A DNA stretch of 64,000 nt from positions 13,454,001 through 13,518,000 of the forward strand of contig NC_134161.1 of NCBI RefSeq assembly GCF_033958435.1, read 5' to 3'. Both the position numbers and the translations under genes were made by a program. The stretch is from Carettochelys insculpta. Lineage: Eukaryota; Chordata; Testudines; Carettochelyidae. The notes under the pieces are model-generated. The model was not told where the DNA came from. It ran no database searches and saw nothing but the letters and a program-made list of their open reading frames with translations. Below, piece by piece: positions 23,857 through 36,800 of the stretch (positions are counted from its first letter, which is position 1; every line of letters starts with the position of its first letter).

Positions 23857-25570
23857 AGGCATCCTTCAGTCTGCATAGACTATGGATCGTGCCCTTTAAA
23901 GGTTCAATTGAGGACTTCATTTACAGCGTCTACTGTGACTATGAAGACCCACACGAGAACGACAGTCCTTGCTGCATCTCTTGCAGATGTGGTGGGTGTC
24001 TGGCAAGTCCTTAGTGTGCTTTCTGTGCGCTCGCTTCTCCTCTGCTAGCTGTCTGATCCTCATCTCGCCCTTCTGAAGGCCCTTGTGTGACCCCTGCCTT
24101 CATCTGCTGTGGTCGTCTGCTAGTTCTTGCCAGTTGTCCAGCTCGATGTCTACCTCTCTGAGGTCTCTCTTGCAGACATCTTTGTAGCGCAACTGGCGGT
24201 GTCCGGGAGGTCTTCTGCCAGAGGCTAGGTCACCATACAGGATGTCTTTTGGAATCCTTCCATCATTCATCCTGTGGACGTGGCCAAGTCAGCGGAGCCG
24301 ACGCTGCCTGAGGAGGGTGTGCATGGTTGGGATTCCAGTTTGCTCGAGGACAGTGGTGTTGGTCACTCTGTCCTTCCATGATATTCCAAGGATGCGCCTG
24401 AGGCAGCGCAAGTGGAAGGCGTTCAGCCTCTTTTCCTGGCGGGCATAAAGGGTCCAAGTCTCGCTGCCATAAAGGAGGGTGCTGAGGATGCAGGCTCTGT
24501 AGACTTGCATTTTGGTGTGAGTGTACAGCTTGTTGTTGTTCCACACTCTCTTGCTGAGTCTGGACAGAGTTGTGGCCGCTTTTTCGATCCTCCTATTTAG
24601 CTCCGTGTCCAATGACAGGGTGTCAGTGATGGTGGACCCGAGGTACATGAACTCGTGGACGACCACTAACGTACAGTTGTCAGTGCTGATTGATGGGGAT
24701 TCAGCAACATCCTGACCGAGTACATTTGTCGTCTTTAGGCTGATGGTAAGCCCAAAGTCCTTGCACACTTTGGAGAACTGATCCGGCAGTTTTTGAAGCT
24801 GGTCTTCTGTGTGAGACACTACAGCAGCATCGTCTGTGAACAGCATGTCTCTGATGAGGACTTCCCGCACCTTAGACTCAGTTTTCAGCCTTGCAAGGTT
24901 AAACAGTTTCTCATCAGATCTTGTGTGCAGCAAGATGCCCTTTGTTGAATATCCAAAGGCATGCTTCAGGAGGAGTGCGAAGAAGATCCTGAACAATGTC
25001 GGAGCAAGCACGCATCCTTGTTTGACGCCGCTCCTGATTCTGAAAGCGTCCGATAATGCGACGTCCATATTGGATGGTTCCTCTCATGTCTTCCTGGAAC
25101 GACTGGGTCATCTTGAGTAACTGTGGAGGACAGCCTATCTTGTGGAGCAGTTTGAACAGACCATCCCTGCTGACCAAGTTAAAGGCCTTGGTCAAGTCGA
25201 TGAAGAGAGATCCTCGCATATCACTCGAGAGTCGCCGCCCACCTCAAGCTGGGCAGCCCCCAGCCAGTAGTGTACTGTCCCGCCACAGTTCACCTGCCTC
25301 GCTGGGTGCGTGAGGCTTAAGGTTCCTGAACCTGACAAGTGCTGCTACCAGATGTGGAGGTGATCCTCTCCTTTGGACTATATCAGTAAAGCCGAGAGGG
25401 GGACACTGGTGTCTGGGCAGCCCAGAGTCTCCATAATAAGTGCCCAGGCTCGCGCCCAGAGAGGTACTCCGGCATCGCTGAACAGCGTTGCATCAACCAC
25501 GGGAGGCAACAGATACCGGTTATAAGCTCTTGCTTGATTGGCATAGAGAACGAACACCAGGGGTTGCCTC
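23857..25570 (-). mobile_element. Non-LTR retrotransposon copy (5' truncated or internally deleted), dead
   Basis: The insertion is flanked by a perfect 14-base direct repeat, catgtgtacatagt, at 23843-23856 and 25571-25584. Minus-strand coding is a reverse transcriptase C-terminal half. It has FIDLTKAFN (motif A) near 25200 and SGVKQGCVLAPTLF near 25030, then the active-site block, which reads MLFTDD where F/YADD is usual. Next are SLKTTNVLGQDV, STLLYGSETWTLYARQEKR and a C-terminal C-C-H-C-like part (ICKRCSKDC...GLHSH). Breaks are a frameshift near 25065, a stop replacing the Trp of the RRLRWLGH-like motif near 24287, and another stop near 24120. The clade is uncertain. The 340 bases at 25230-25570 are not RT coding. 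Confidence 0.8.
24289..25068 (-). pseudogene. Reverse transcriptase fragment of the non-LTR element
   Basis: This is the longest open stretch of the element, about 259 codons from the palm region to just before the RRLRWLGH-like motif. It begins after a frameshift that separates it from motif A, and it ends at a premature stop. A Thr replaces Ala in the active-site FADD motif. It cannot encode a complete protein with an endonuclease domain, and the reading is antisense to APLP2. Confidence 0.8.
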
Positions 25571-25584
25571 CATGTGTACATAGT

Positions 25585-26178
25585 TCATAACACAACTACT
25601 ACGCTCTTGTGGTGCTTTAGATTATATTAGCACAAGGGCTAACATTCCAAACACACCCCATCTCAAGTTTCTGTTGGCAATTCATGTTGGCTGTTCATCT
25701 ATTTGTGAATTATTGGAGCCATTAGCTCATGTGGTCATGAAATGACAAGCTTCAGTTAAACACCTATAGAAAGCCAAAAATAATTAATTTCCTGCAACCC
25801 AATAAGTCTTATGCACTAAGGAAAGCATTAGTGCCAAGAGAGCCTGCATAAACTTTCCAAATATCTGACAATCCTAATCCCCAAAGATGCAGGAACAAAC
25901 CCATGAATTAAGTAGAGTAGATCTTATTTGCTATCTGCTACAGCACAGACCGCAGGCCCAGACATCTGCCTTGCAATTTTATAGCCCCAAAGCTTGAGTG
26001 CCAAGAGCCTGAGTCACCTGATACAGTCTAGCTGTGTTTTGTTGCAGTGTTGACATACCTGAAGGTGGACAGGATGGATGATGGAGGAGTAGTTCTTGGA
26101 GTCTGGCTCCATCTCAGCCCTCCATTAAATAGAATACAACCAAGTCACTTAAACCTCCTTTGAGACAGTGATACACAC
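25585..26178. other. Intron 1, nothing recognised
   Basis: AT-rich intronic DNA between the LINE copy and an antisense SINE. No features are seen. Confidence 0.35.
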
Positions 26179-26330
26179 ATCTCATAGAACTGGAAGTGAC
26201 CTCAGGAGGTCATCTTGGCAGGACCAAGCACCATTCCTGACAGACTTTTTTTTCATCTATTTGCCCCAGGCCCCTAAATGGCCTCCTCCAGGATTGAACT
26301 CTCAAAGTGGCTGAGTTATAATTTTGAGCT
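26179..26330 (-). mobile_element. Cry-type SINE, antisense, head truncated
   Basis: The + strand shows the reverse-complemented tail (ctcatagaactggaagtgac, cttggcaggaccaagcac), then catctatttgccccaggc and ccaggattgaact (B-box side). The A-box end is degraded. Confidence 0.65.
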
Positions 26331-26729
26331 CTTTTCCTCCTACATATTTTGTAAGTTTTAGATATGAGAGCTTTCTTGTGTGAGAGAGCAATTAGTTGGT
26401 GTGCACAAGCTTGTTTTGCTTGCATAATGGATGCCTGTCAGTTGCCAGCATGTAAATTACAGACTGAAAGTTGGCTCAGATTAACTTGTAGTGTTGATGC
26501 TAAAGCACAGACTTGGAGCCCCACAGAAGTGGTTCCCACAGACCTGTCTTGGTTATGCTGCAAAGTTTAATTTGGGTACTTGGCACCAAGCTTAGCCTCG
26601 CTCAGGTGTGAGCAGCCCCACTGGAAAGCCCAACCTCCAATACTGTTTGTTCAGTGTGGTTTTTTTTTGTTTGCCTTCACCCGGGGAGGGCGGGAGGGGG
26701 ATGCATTTGTATCCCAGGAGGTTTTTGGG

Positions 26730-26790
26730 CTGAAGTCTGGTCTAAATTACAACATTTAGGTCGAATTAGCTGTTCTAGGTTGACTTGATT
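26730..26790. mobile_element. MITE end fragment (GGTCTA family)
   Basis: aagtctggtctaaattaca followed by ttaggtcgaattagctg resembles the end of the MITE at 20171-20634. Only one end was found. Confidence 0.35.
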
Positions 26791-26827
26791 GTGCATGTAT
26801 TCACACTTCAACTTGTTTTAATGATAT

Positions 26828-28020
26828 GTGTGCTGGGGTACAATCACAGAAGACCCCTTGGTATGTTCCCCAGGGTGCTGATCAGGCCACTGATACTACT
26901 TCCTGCCTTGTTCTCTGGGACTCCCCCATCCTGTCCTGTTGAGTCAGATCCTCTAGTCTCCCCCCAAGTCAAGGCACAGAGTTTGGATAACCACCCACCC
27001 TGTAGAGCAGTGCAGACCCCGATTAACCACAGCTCTGAGCAGGTGCAGTTCTAGGGCCCATCACCTGGGAAGTCAGTCCCCAAAAGGCATCAAAACCCTA
27101 AATCAGTCTTTCTCTCTGTAAAAGATTTGCGCAGGGAGGGCTTATTAGGTAAGCCCCTTTAGCAATGACAGGGAGATATGCCCAGTGGTAGCCCTCCCCA
27201 CGTAAGCTTACACTGGGCTTAATAAAAATTCCTGTTTATAATCAAGCAAAACAGTAGGATTTAAGTGGTTATGAATAAAAATGGGCAGATAAAAATGAGC
27301 TAAAAAGAAAATGCATAGCTAATTGTTTTTTCCTAAGAATCCAGTTGCCTGTGAGTTCTTAACCTAAATAGCTATTTCTCATATCAGGTGAAAGCTTCAA
27401 GTCAGGAATGATCTTACCCTGACTTGGGTCTTCAGTTGACTGTAAAGCACGTGTGCTCGCTGTGTCTTAGGGTGTATCAGGCAGTTCCCAAGGCAGGCTG
27501 AAAACAAACATGGAGGAACTCCAGTACTCTCTTTAAACCTTCCCCTGTGGAAGGAATTTCATTGTTCTTTATGTAAAAGTATACTTCCAGGATGGAGACT
27601 GTCACAGGAGTGAGTCACCTCACTGTCTCCTTATCAGGCAATCCATCTATTGCCTGTTTTGTTGATCTGAAGGTAGACAAAGTTCTTCAAATGTGGAATG
27701 CCCTTCCCCTCCAGTAAAGCCCCTCTGTCACCTAAGTGCGTCTATTGCAAACGGTACTCTCACAATAGGGTGTCCATACCTCCTACTGAGGTCTTCACGG
27801 AAACAAACACTTGGAACACACATACCTAGACAATACTTAAGTCACATGCACAGAGAGCTGATTATACCTTTTGAAAACCAGTAGGATACAAGAGGCATTT
27901 TGTCCAAAGCATCTGAGTTATGCAAACTTATATTTATAACCAACTTTCCAGACGCTGTCTTGGCGAAGACAGATATTGGGCCTACTGGACCCCTGGCCCA
28001 GAACGCCTGATCGTTATGCA
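26828..28020. repeat. Candidate unclassified interspersed repeat, possibly LTR-like
   Basis: The stretch from tgtgctggggtacaatcaca to about 28020 has the look of a long terminal or unclassified turtle repeat: a GC-rich front, cccctttagcaatgacaggg, then taataaaaattcc and gtaggatttaagtggttat. I have a vague memory of such phrases as repeated in turtle genomes, but there is no second copy here and no coding, so this is weak. Confidence 0.25.
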
Positions 28021-30706
28021 CTGCAGCCTCTAAAGCCCCTTTTTGTGATCCAGCCCTGCTGCTGGAGCCAGAGGAGCATGCCTCTCCCCCCAGCTGCAGT
28101 CATTCCATACATGGCCCCACAGCCAGGCAGTTGCATAGTTTAGAGAGAAGCCTGGTAGCAAGGTAATGTACTATCAAAATAGGGATGTGTGTGCCAAGCC
28201 TCTCCCAGCTGCAGTTTAGGAACCCATTGTTGCAAATCCATTCCTTACGCTTTGCACGTTGCAGAATGTCAGACCTGTACAGCACACTGTCACAACAGTG
28301 GCCCTAATAGTGGATTTTTTATCTCCACAGTCACTTCCCTCTGGCCGGTAGCAACACACTGTTGCAAGTTTCTGCAGTGGGATCATTTCTTCAGTGTGAG
28401 TGCAGCACTCATTCTGATGTACAGGTGCTAGAGCACTGGGCTGAGATGAGCACACAGGTCAAGGGATATGTACTGGCACACTAGACAGTTGGGCAGCTAC
28501 TGTTGGTCATCCCAAGCCTGCATTACAATGCAATTCCCACCACTCAGTTCCTCTTTATTCCATCCAGAAACAATGCTTCAGTGTTTGCATCTACTCCATG
28601 AGTGTCTGCAGTAATCTTGAATTGTTGATGGTATGTCCCACAGCAATATGACCTTCAAGAAACCATGTTCCTTATAGGTCCTTATGCCTCTGCAAATACT
28701 AGAGGTTCAGACATGCTGTACTCACGACAAAGGTGCAGGCTCCATTCTTTTGGTAGATACTGGATAATGAGTCCTAAGTGTGAAAATGGCACTGTTGGCT
28801 AGAAAAAATTGCTGGATGGGAACTTGACCCCACAGTCTGTCACTCCTGCATGATTCATTTCTGCCGTATAAGGCATTGTTAGAACTTCCCAAAAGAAGCA
28901 CTGCTGGTGAGTGCCCACAACACTGATGCAAGGAGCTAAGTATACGTGTGCAGAAGGAGTATGCTATCTGTGGCACTTTTATGGTAAAATAACTTGTGTT
29001 GGCAATAGCTTACTGCATAGACATGCCTAGAGATGCTCCAAGTTTCTTTCCCTATTAGTTTTGGGGCAATTTGACTGTCCTGAGGGGTGGATTACGAGAA
29101 GAACACAGGATGACTTTTGACACTCGTGCTTTTCTTTTTCTGGCATGCATGACTGCTGTTAAGTGATCAGTTTCCAGAGAGTTAAATGGGAGTCCTAGGT
29201 ATCTCAGCTGTGTAAACGAGTGTGGGCTTCAGGCTGGTTCAAACAGCTAGGTACGCATGGATGTAGGGGGATGTTTTGGGGTGAAACCCAGGTAAAAGCC
29301 TTGGTTGACTGGAGATCTGCCACAATGGGTTAAGTGACTTCAGTAAATAGCAACCCCATCAGTTTTCCTGAGGCGCTTTAATTCTGAAAGTGATTGTAGA
29401 TACTTGTGGTACTAGGAAAAATATGCAAATGTTGAGTTGACCTTATTTCCTGAATGCTAACAGTGTGCTCAGTGCTATACAGTTCCTGTCTCAAGATGTG
29501 TTACAGTAGCTTATCTCTGACCTTGACTGAGAGAGGCACATGTGTGTTTGTGACTATGCATTGTGCAGGCTATTTTGTTTTATTTAATTTGCAGCAACTG
29601 GTGAGTGCCTGCTGCTTGGTTCAGTTGCTTGCTTTAAATTGACTTTTGCTGACACCTATTAGTAGGGACCTGTTGGCAGTGGAGTGTGAACAGTACACAG
29701 TGTGAGTGAGTGCTTGGAAGGTTAGTTGCCTAAGGTCACATTATCTGTTAGGAAAAAAGGAGCCCAGAGGTTGTGATGCTTTATCTCTAATTGCTGCTAG
29801 TCCCCTTGGAAACACTTTTTTAACAAATCTCCATGTTTTAGCGTTTGAATTGTTGCAAGTGGGTTTTGTGGTCCATCTGCATTAGCCTCATTGCTTTACA
29901 AGGACCATTAAAATAAGCAGGATGTTGAATATCCAGTATAACTCTTGCCTCATATGTTTAAAATCTCTTGCATGATGAGTCTACCTTACCTTCTTGTTGG
30001 GCAAAGAGCAAGATTTCAGAAGAAGCTGTCTGAGCTTTCTGCTGTGTGCTTAGAAGGTGAATCTGTACTAATATGTTTCAAGTTTCATATCATATGACTT
30101 CAGTCTCAATGGGTGAATAAAGCGGACAATGGAATTTGCATCCAGGTCATGCCAAAACAAATACCTATAGGAATGTATCAAAGGAGCAGGAGGAGGAGTG
30201 TCAGGTTTTGCAGAGTTCAGATTAGCACCTAGGTGGCTCTTGTACCTTTTATTCATGGGCGGCTGACTTCTTTTTAAGTTGAAATACATTGGCAGTCTGA
30301 ACACCTTCCACACTCATTCCATTTCTCAGCAAAACCCATCTTGAGAAACAGACTTGTTTGAAATTGAGCAAGCTGAGCCAGTTGGTGGCCTTTCTCTTGA
30401 GAAAGGTGCAAATTTGATATTGGCTTTAAGTGGGTTTTAAGGGTCCTCGTTGTGTACTTTGAGCAGATGACTTTCCCATGTCTGTTTTGGAGATGAACTC
30501 TTGAATCTCTCCCGAAATCTGAGCCACAGAGTTTGTTCTGGAGTTTGCACTGGACTTCAGTAAATGATGGAATGTTAGAGAACGATAGAGGAAGGGTGGC
30601 AAGGCTTTAGAGAAGAGAAGCATTTGTTCCTTCTTTTTAAGGTGATTCAAACAATTCTAGTTTTCTGAGGCATGTGAAACTGACTGCTTCATCTCTTTAT
30701 TCACAG
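28021..30706. other. 3' end of intron 1, nothing recognised except a MIR-like trace
   Basis: A short stretch near 29728 (gttgcctaaggtcacatta) resembles a MIR/CORE-SINE fragment. The rest is unassigned. The intron ends with a pyrimidine-rich tract and tattcacag before exon 2. Confidence 0.35.
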
Positions 30707-30880
30707 GCGCTTGCAGCCAATGCTGGAACAGGTTTTGCTGTGGCAGAGCCTCAGATTGCCATGTTCTGTGGGAAGCTAAACATGCATGTGAATATCCAGA
30801 CTGGGAAATGGGAGCCAGATACTTCTGGTACCAAGAGCTGCTTTGGAAGAAAGGAAGAAATTCTACAATACTGTGGGGAG
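30707..30880 (+). CDS. APLP2: APLP2 exon 2: growth-factor-like domain, first part
   Basis: The acceptor is ttattcacag and the donor gag|gtgagg. It encodes 58 codons in phase 0 at both ends, starting [20 protein letters not shown] and ending LQYCGE. The Cys residues in MFCGK, KSCFG and QYCG belong to the E1 disulfides. Downstream of the intron the frame continues as IYPEL, as in other APP-family members. Confidence 0.97.
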
Positions 30881-33800
30881 GTGAGGAGAACGCATTCTAT
30901 AACAGAATTTTAACTGCTTTCTAGATGATTGTGAATCGTCGTTAAACCACAGGTTGAGCTCCCCACTTAGCTTAAATAGGAGATTTATTTGACCACTACA
31001 TGGCATGCTGTTCCTATAATTAGAACTTCAGTGTATAGTTGAAGACCCAAAAAGGTTTGCTGGGATCCTTTGCTCAGTGACTCGCTGGGTATTGACTTGT
31101 GTTGAGGTTTCCAAAGTAGCTGAAGTGAGCTAGGTAACAGTCTCCTGAGCATTCAGTGTGACTTGAGTTTTTGTTTCCCTTGGGTTCCTTTGATCTTCCT
31201 TGTCTAGAGCTAATATGACCAAAATCAACATGTACACTTAAATCAGAATATGTTGTAAGTAGTGTAACCTTTGTCCGGACTTCATATCTACTATAAACCT
31301 TTTGAAGTTCAGTTTTATCATCACTTGAATTACATTAAGGCTGACACAAACCTCCTAAATATTTGGATAGTGTCTTTTATGAAAACATTAAGTGTTTCAA
31401 AGCTTTTTATTTCTTGTTACAAACACCCCTTACCTCTCCAACATGCTCTAGATCAGTGATGAACATCCTAGGCTAGTAAGTGGACCACATTCGGGGCCTT
31501 CCTTCATCTCTGTGGACTGCAAGATTGTCATTTCCAGGTCTCAGAGGTGTAGCTGTGTTACTCTGTAACTTCAAACCCATGAAAGCTCATGACCTAATAA
31601 GTTTTTTAGTCTCGAAGGTGCCATGGGACTGCTCGTTGTGTTCTGTCATAACCAGGATAGTCTGGCAGGATGGGGTAGCTTGACTACCTGTGCTTGTGTA
31701 CCTGGAACTTGTAGGATGTGCTGATAGAATCATAGCAGCACTTTGACTGGGAGAGTATATCTCTTCCACTCAGTATTGTGTGCAGTCAGCTGCACATCTC
31801 ATGTTTTTGAGTTGTCACTTTAGAAATGCCAGTAGGGGAAAAAACCTATGCAGACAGAAATCAGCGGAATCCAGCTACTAGGTGCATGGACAACAGTAAA
31901 CAAAATGCGCCTCAAGCCACACGCAGAACCCCCATGGGCCACGTGTAGGCCATAGGTTGGCCACCACTGCTCTCAATACTCAGCCTTCCAAAATCTATTC
32001 ATCCGCTCTTTTGAGGTGAGGGACTCTCAGAAGCAAAGAGCGTATCGCTAATGGATTGCATGATGAGGGTGGTAGAACAGACTGGCTAGTCTGACAACCT
32101 TACATGAGATGGATAAAAATATTGCGTTTTGTTTACTTAGCACTAACTAAATATAAATAAAATAAAATAAATATGTAACCTAATAAATAAAATAGTTTTT
32201 AAGGTGCGACAGGACTGTTAGTCCTGAGCTTCAGAAAAAGCAAATAGGCTTACCCCTCTGTGACTGACTTAAATTTAAGCTAGTGTCTAGACTTGTAGAG
32301 AAACTCAGCAAGATATTGCAGAGATTAATATCTTGTACACCCTAACTGGGTTCAGGAAACCTAAGGTTAATGAGCTTGTTTTAGCTAAGAGAACCAACTT
32401 TTTTGATGTGCCTTCCCCTTTCCATCTTCCTTAATAAAAGTTGCTTTACTATGCCCCTTTGTGTTTTTGCTAATGTTTAAGTGGAACTTAATTTTGGTCT
32501 GTGTGTTAAGCATGTGGCTTTTTGAACAGATCTATCCAGAGCTTCGGATAACAAATGTGGTGGAAGCCAACCAACCAGTCAGCATTGACAACTGGTGTAA
32601 GAAAGGCAAGAAGCAATGCAAAGGCCACACCCATATTGTGGTGCCCTACAAGTGTCTGGGTAAGCACTTAATGTGGAGCAGACCTCTAATTAATAAAGGA
32701 AATAAGTTGTTCAAACATTTTTTTTTCTCCTTAGGGTATCAGAGGTTATTACTGAGGTTGTTCTAAGAAGAAACCAATCTAAAGGCTTTTTCACATCAGA
32801 CCCCACTATTGTGTCTAGGTTCCTCCAAAATACCCTGTTTTGAAGATGAAATTTTACAAGCTTTCCACCTGATCAATAACTTCCTGTGTAGTAACAATGG
32901 CAACTGGCATGGTATAACCCACAAAAGTTCATTACCTAATTAATAGTCTTTCTGGCATGGAAAAGAAATTCCTCTCCCTCAGCCCCTTTTTTTGCTATGG
33001 GCAGAAAACCCAAAGAGCGTCACAGATGTTCAGCTTCGATACTCTGATTCTGTTTCTGCAAAGCTTTAATGTCGTTTTCTTGGAGACTCAAACACTCAGG
33101 TGTGTTTGTATTCCCTGCTTTGGTCTTGGCAAGATGTCCTTTGAAAAAAAGACTGTTTATAGCAGCTTTTTCAAATGGCTCTTTTTTTTTTTTTTTTTTT
33201 TTCTTGTGACTGGAATATCAAAATTTCCATTTTAACTGCAGTTGACCACTACGCACAATGTGATGGATAGATTTAGTAATAAGTACAGTGTAATCCATCC
33301 GGCAAGATGTCAAGCTTGTTTGCAGCCCAGGCTTTTGGCTTGTGACTTGTCATTACTCACATCAGCACATTTTGTGCTCTGAAAACCAGTTTCTCCTCCT
33401 GGAGTGCATCAAATGATTTTTGGATCCATTTTTAGGACTGAATGCAGTTAGTTTAATAGGTATAATAGACCCACTGGATTACAGGGTTATTTTGCCTTTG
33501 TGTAACATCTTTCAGAAGAGGATCTCCAAGTACTTTACAAACAATGCTAGCAAACAGTTTTTTGATACTAAATTCATTATTCTTACTACTTTACACATGG
33601 GGAAACCTGAGGCTTAAAGGAACAGTGACATGTCCAGCATTATTTTGGGGACCTCTAGCAGATGAGAGAGCCCAGTCTCCTGATGGACAGCCTAGTCCAT
33701 GAGACACATGAGACTTTCAACTAAGGGCCTGTACAGTGCCCAACATTTGACCTGTCTTAAATCTGCTGTGTAAAATCCCTTCTTATACCTCAGCCAGCAT

Positions 33801-36800
33801 CTTGCTCTGTCTGGATTCTACAGACAAGACCATTTCAGAACAGTACTGACATACAAGTAAACATCTTAGTTTAAAATAGAGCGTAAAGACTTGTGCTTTG
33901 GGGGGCAGATCAGTCAATGGCTATTAGTTAAGATAGTTGTGCTCTGTGTGTCCCTAAGTCTCTAACTGCCAGAAGTGGGGACTGGACAACAGATTATTCA
34001 AAACTGCCCTGTTTTTGTTCAGTCAGAAGTCAGGATACTGTGCTAGAAGGACCACTGGTCTAACCTGGTGTGGGCCATTCTTATGATAAAGAAGGCCAGT
34101 GTGTAGGGAAACACTTGTTTTTGTTTTCCGAGCTTCAAGTGAATGGGTGCTTCTTCAGATAAACCACACCGTTGTCAGCATTTGTGTCTAAAATCAAATT
34201 ACCTGTGCCGTCGGAAGGCAGTTGTGACTTCCCTCCCATCACAGTGGCAGTTGTCATGTTCCACTTGCTACTTATTTCTTCCATGCTGTACTAATCTCTT
34301 GCATCTTTGCTACCAAATTATATTTAACCTCTTGTGCATCACAAGTGAGGGTTTTTTTAGTTCCTTAAAGATTAGGATGAGAAGCCTTTAGCACCTTCAC
34401 TAAATTGTAATCCTTCCCAATAGCATAACAGGTACAGGACTGAGTTTGGCAAAGACAGAAAAAGGAGGGGAGAGGGTCTCAGAACCTGGGCTCTACCCTG
34501 ATCCTTAACGTCTGCCTAGCATTGTGAACCCTGTAGGCTGAGTCCCATGAGCTTGAGCCAGGAGACCCAGGCCACCAATGGCCATGCTTACAGGACTCAG
34601 TTATTCTAATGGAAATGTATTCTGAAAGGGGAGAGCTTTATAAGGACTGTGGCAAATATTCCATAACACCTGCTCTGAATCTGTTCTGTTGTTAAATCAT
34701 GTCCATATCTCAACAGAAAAGAGAACTTTAAATTCATTTAGAGGTGACAAGGAAAAGAACAGGTCTCTTATTGTTTTGAGGACCCCAAGAGTGGCCTTTT
34801 ACTTTGCACCTGTTTTCTAGTAACTGACTTCATAGACTTTTTAACTTGCACATATGCCAAAGTAGGAGAGGGGAAGGTAACTGCCTACCACACCAGTAGC
34901 ATCTCCTACACATCGCAGCATAGCTCGTGAGGGAGTAGAGCAGGGTGGGGCCTTTGCAAGGGATGGAGCTGTGGGGAAGATCACTTCTTCCTCCCTTGGC
35001 ACATGAGTCAGTGCTGATGATGAATAGTATTGGATTGCTACTAATTTGTGCGCACACAAGCATCAAGGTGGGTTTTTTTTGCGCACAAAGGATGCATTCA
35101 AGGTTACGTTGCCAAATATATCTACTCTGTAGATCAAATGAAAGATCTTTGCCCTTGGAATTAACGTTCAGTTTTTTAAAACCTGGGAGAGCAAACGCCT
35201 AAGTTTAGACCACTGTGTAAATGTCAGACATAAGCTAATGCAGCCGTTCCTTTTAGATTGCAAGTCCTGCGTCTGGATGTTCATCCTATCGTTCCATGTG
35301 GTTTTGTTCCTTCAAACATCTGGGAATTAAGATTGTTTGCTTTCTAAGGAGACTGGGAGATTGGGACATGTCTGGGTAAAATTACTGGAAGATTGAATAA
35401 AATATCAGTTTGAGTCAGGAATGTTAAACCTTCCTATTCATAGGGGCTTTCAAGGTGAATTTTTCTGCCTGATGGCCTAGCAAGTGATTGTTAGGCTGGT
35501 TCTAGTCTGGCATTTGATGGTTACTGACTCAAATTGTTCTGGATACCTAGGTTTAACTTGCTTTAGACTCTAATGCAGAAGTTACAAGAAATATCACAGA
35601 GCATATTGCTCCCCAGTGAAAGTCTGTAACCTGAGGTTTTGCTGAAAAAACAAAGCTGCGTTTGTGGTTAAGTATGCACCAGAACATCACATATTCCATT
35701 TGAGCTGACCTTTACCCAGTTGCGTGGGCTTCCGGGACTTTGTTTTCCTACCTTTGGTATTCTGGCTAGAGTATCCAAATAGTGAAACATTGTCACAGTT
35801 GTGACTGAGTTGCCCTAAATCTGATTTATGTTTACCCTGCATTTGAACATTGATTTTTTTTTTTTTTTAAGCCAAACTCTGAAACAGCCTCAACAAACAT
35901 GGCATAAATGGAGTGAGTTAGCATTCATATCTTCTGGCATAAGGAGAAAATTACCAGAGAACCCAATAGTCAAAGAAAATGCTCATAACGACAAATAGCT
36001 AGGCTTCTCAAGCATTTAGCAACCAGGAATAGCTTTTTTCATGCCATGCTAGCCAGGTTAGGAGTTGGTTGATCATTAAAATTGTTTAAAGAACATCGTA
36101 TGCAATCCTTTCTTTCCCAATATTTGTGAGAAACAAGTTGGCTCTGCTTTACAGATTCCCTGAGCAATTGTTCATTGACACACTTTATAAACTTGCATTC
36201 AGCTTAAGTTTTTGGGTTTTGGACAGCATATTCCATTGTTCAGCGTCTCCTGCTTTCTGTTCTGAATTCTAAGAATAGAACTAGAGGCTTTGTATTAGAA
36301 CAGGTCTCCAAAGGTGTCTGTTACTCTGAATTGGGTCATTAAGATTTGTCTAACAGACAGATTCTTAATGGGGTCAATAATTAAGTGTGGCGTTGAGGAT
36401 TTTAGTGCTCATCATCTCTGAGTTTGAAGGTCAAACATGTATCTGACAGGACTAGTCAGCTATTGTTAATAGAGACTTCTTGTTTTCCAGTGGGTGAGTT
36501 TGTAAGTGATGTCCTGCTGGTTCCAGAGAAATGCAGATTTTTCCACAAGGAACGGATGGATGTGTGTGAAAGTCACCAGCACTGGCACACTGTGGCCAAA
36601 GAGGTAATGTGGTTAATGGGATGTTAACTGTACCCAGATACAGATGCACTTCCAGGGTTCCCTTTTTGTTATAGCTGAACAATCACACTATTAGCCTCAC
36701 AGCACCTACTGTGAGATAGACACGTGCTATTATCCCTGCTTTGCCTCGCTTCCAGATATGTACTCTCTTTAAATTTCCAGACTCTCCTTGGCATTCAGTG

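Larger units (their letters stand above)
30881..32529. other. APLP2 intron 2
   Basis: It holds a hAT-type MITE at 31454-31969 with a Penelope fragment in it, plus a second Penelope-like tail at about 32188-32235 (acctaataaataaaatag, ttaaggtgcgacaggactg). An AAATA-rich simple stretch lies near 32150. Confidence 0.6.
32660..36490. other. APLP2 intron 3
   Basis: It contains a Penelope-like tail trace near 32925 (acaaaagttcattacctaa), a T21 run at 33182-33202, a MIR-like fragment at 33500-33690, a CR1 tail at 33955-34083 and a T run near 35857. The remainder is unassigned. Confidence 0.55.

Noticed and set aside
24289..25068. Functional reverse transcriptase gene
   Set aside because: Missing N-terminal half and endonuclease, frameshift before it, stop after it and altered active site.
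1..30706. Exon 1 of APLP2 or a neighbouring gene
   Set aside because: No GC-rich leader, no signal-peptide coding followed by a donor in phase 0, and no other host protein seen on either strand.
35940..36010. Possible extra exon before exon 4
   Set aside because: No acceptor/donor pair in phase and no APP-family similarity; exon 3 to exon 4 joins exactly.
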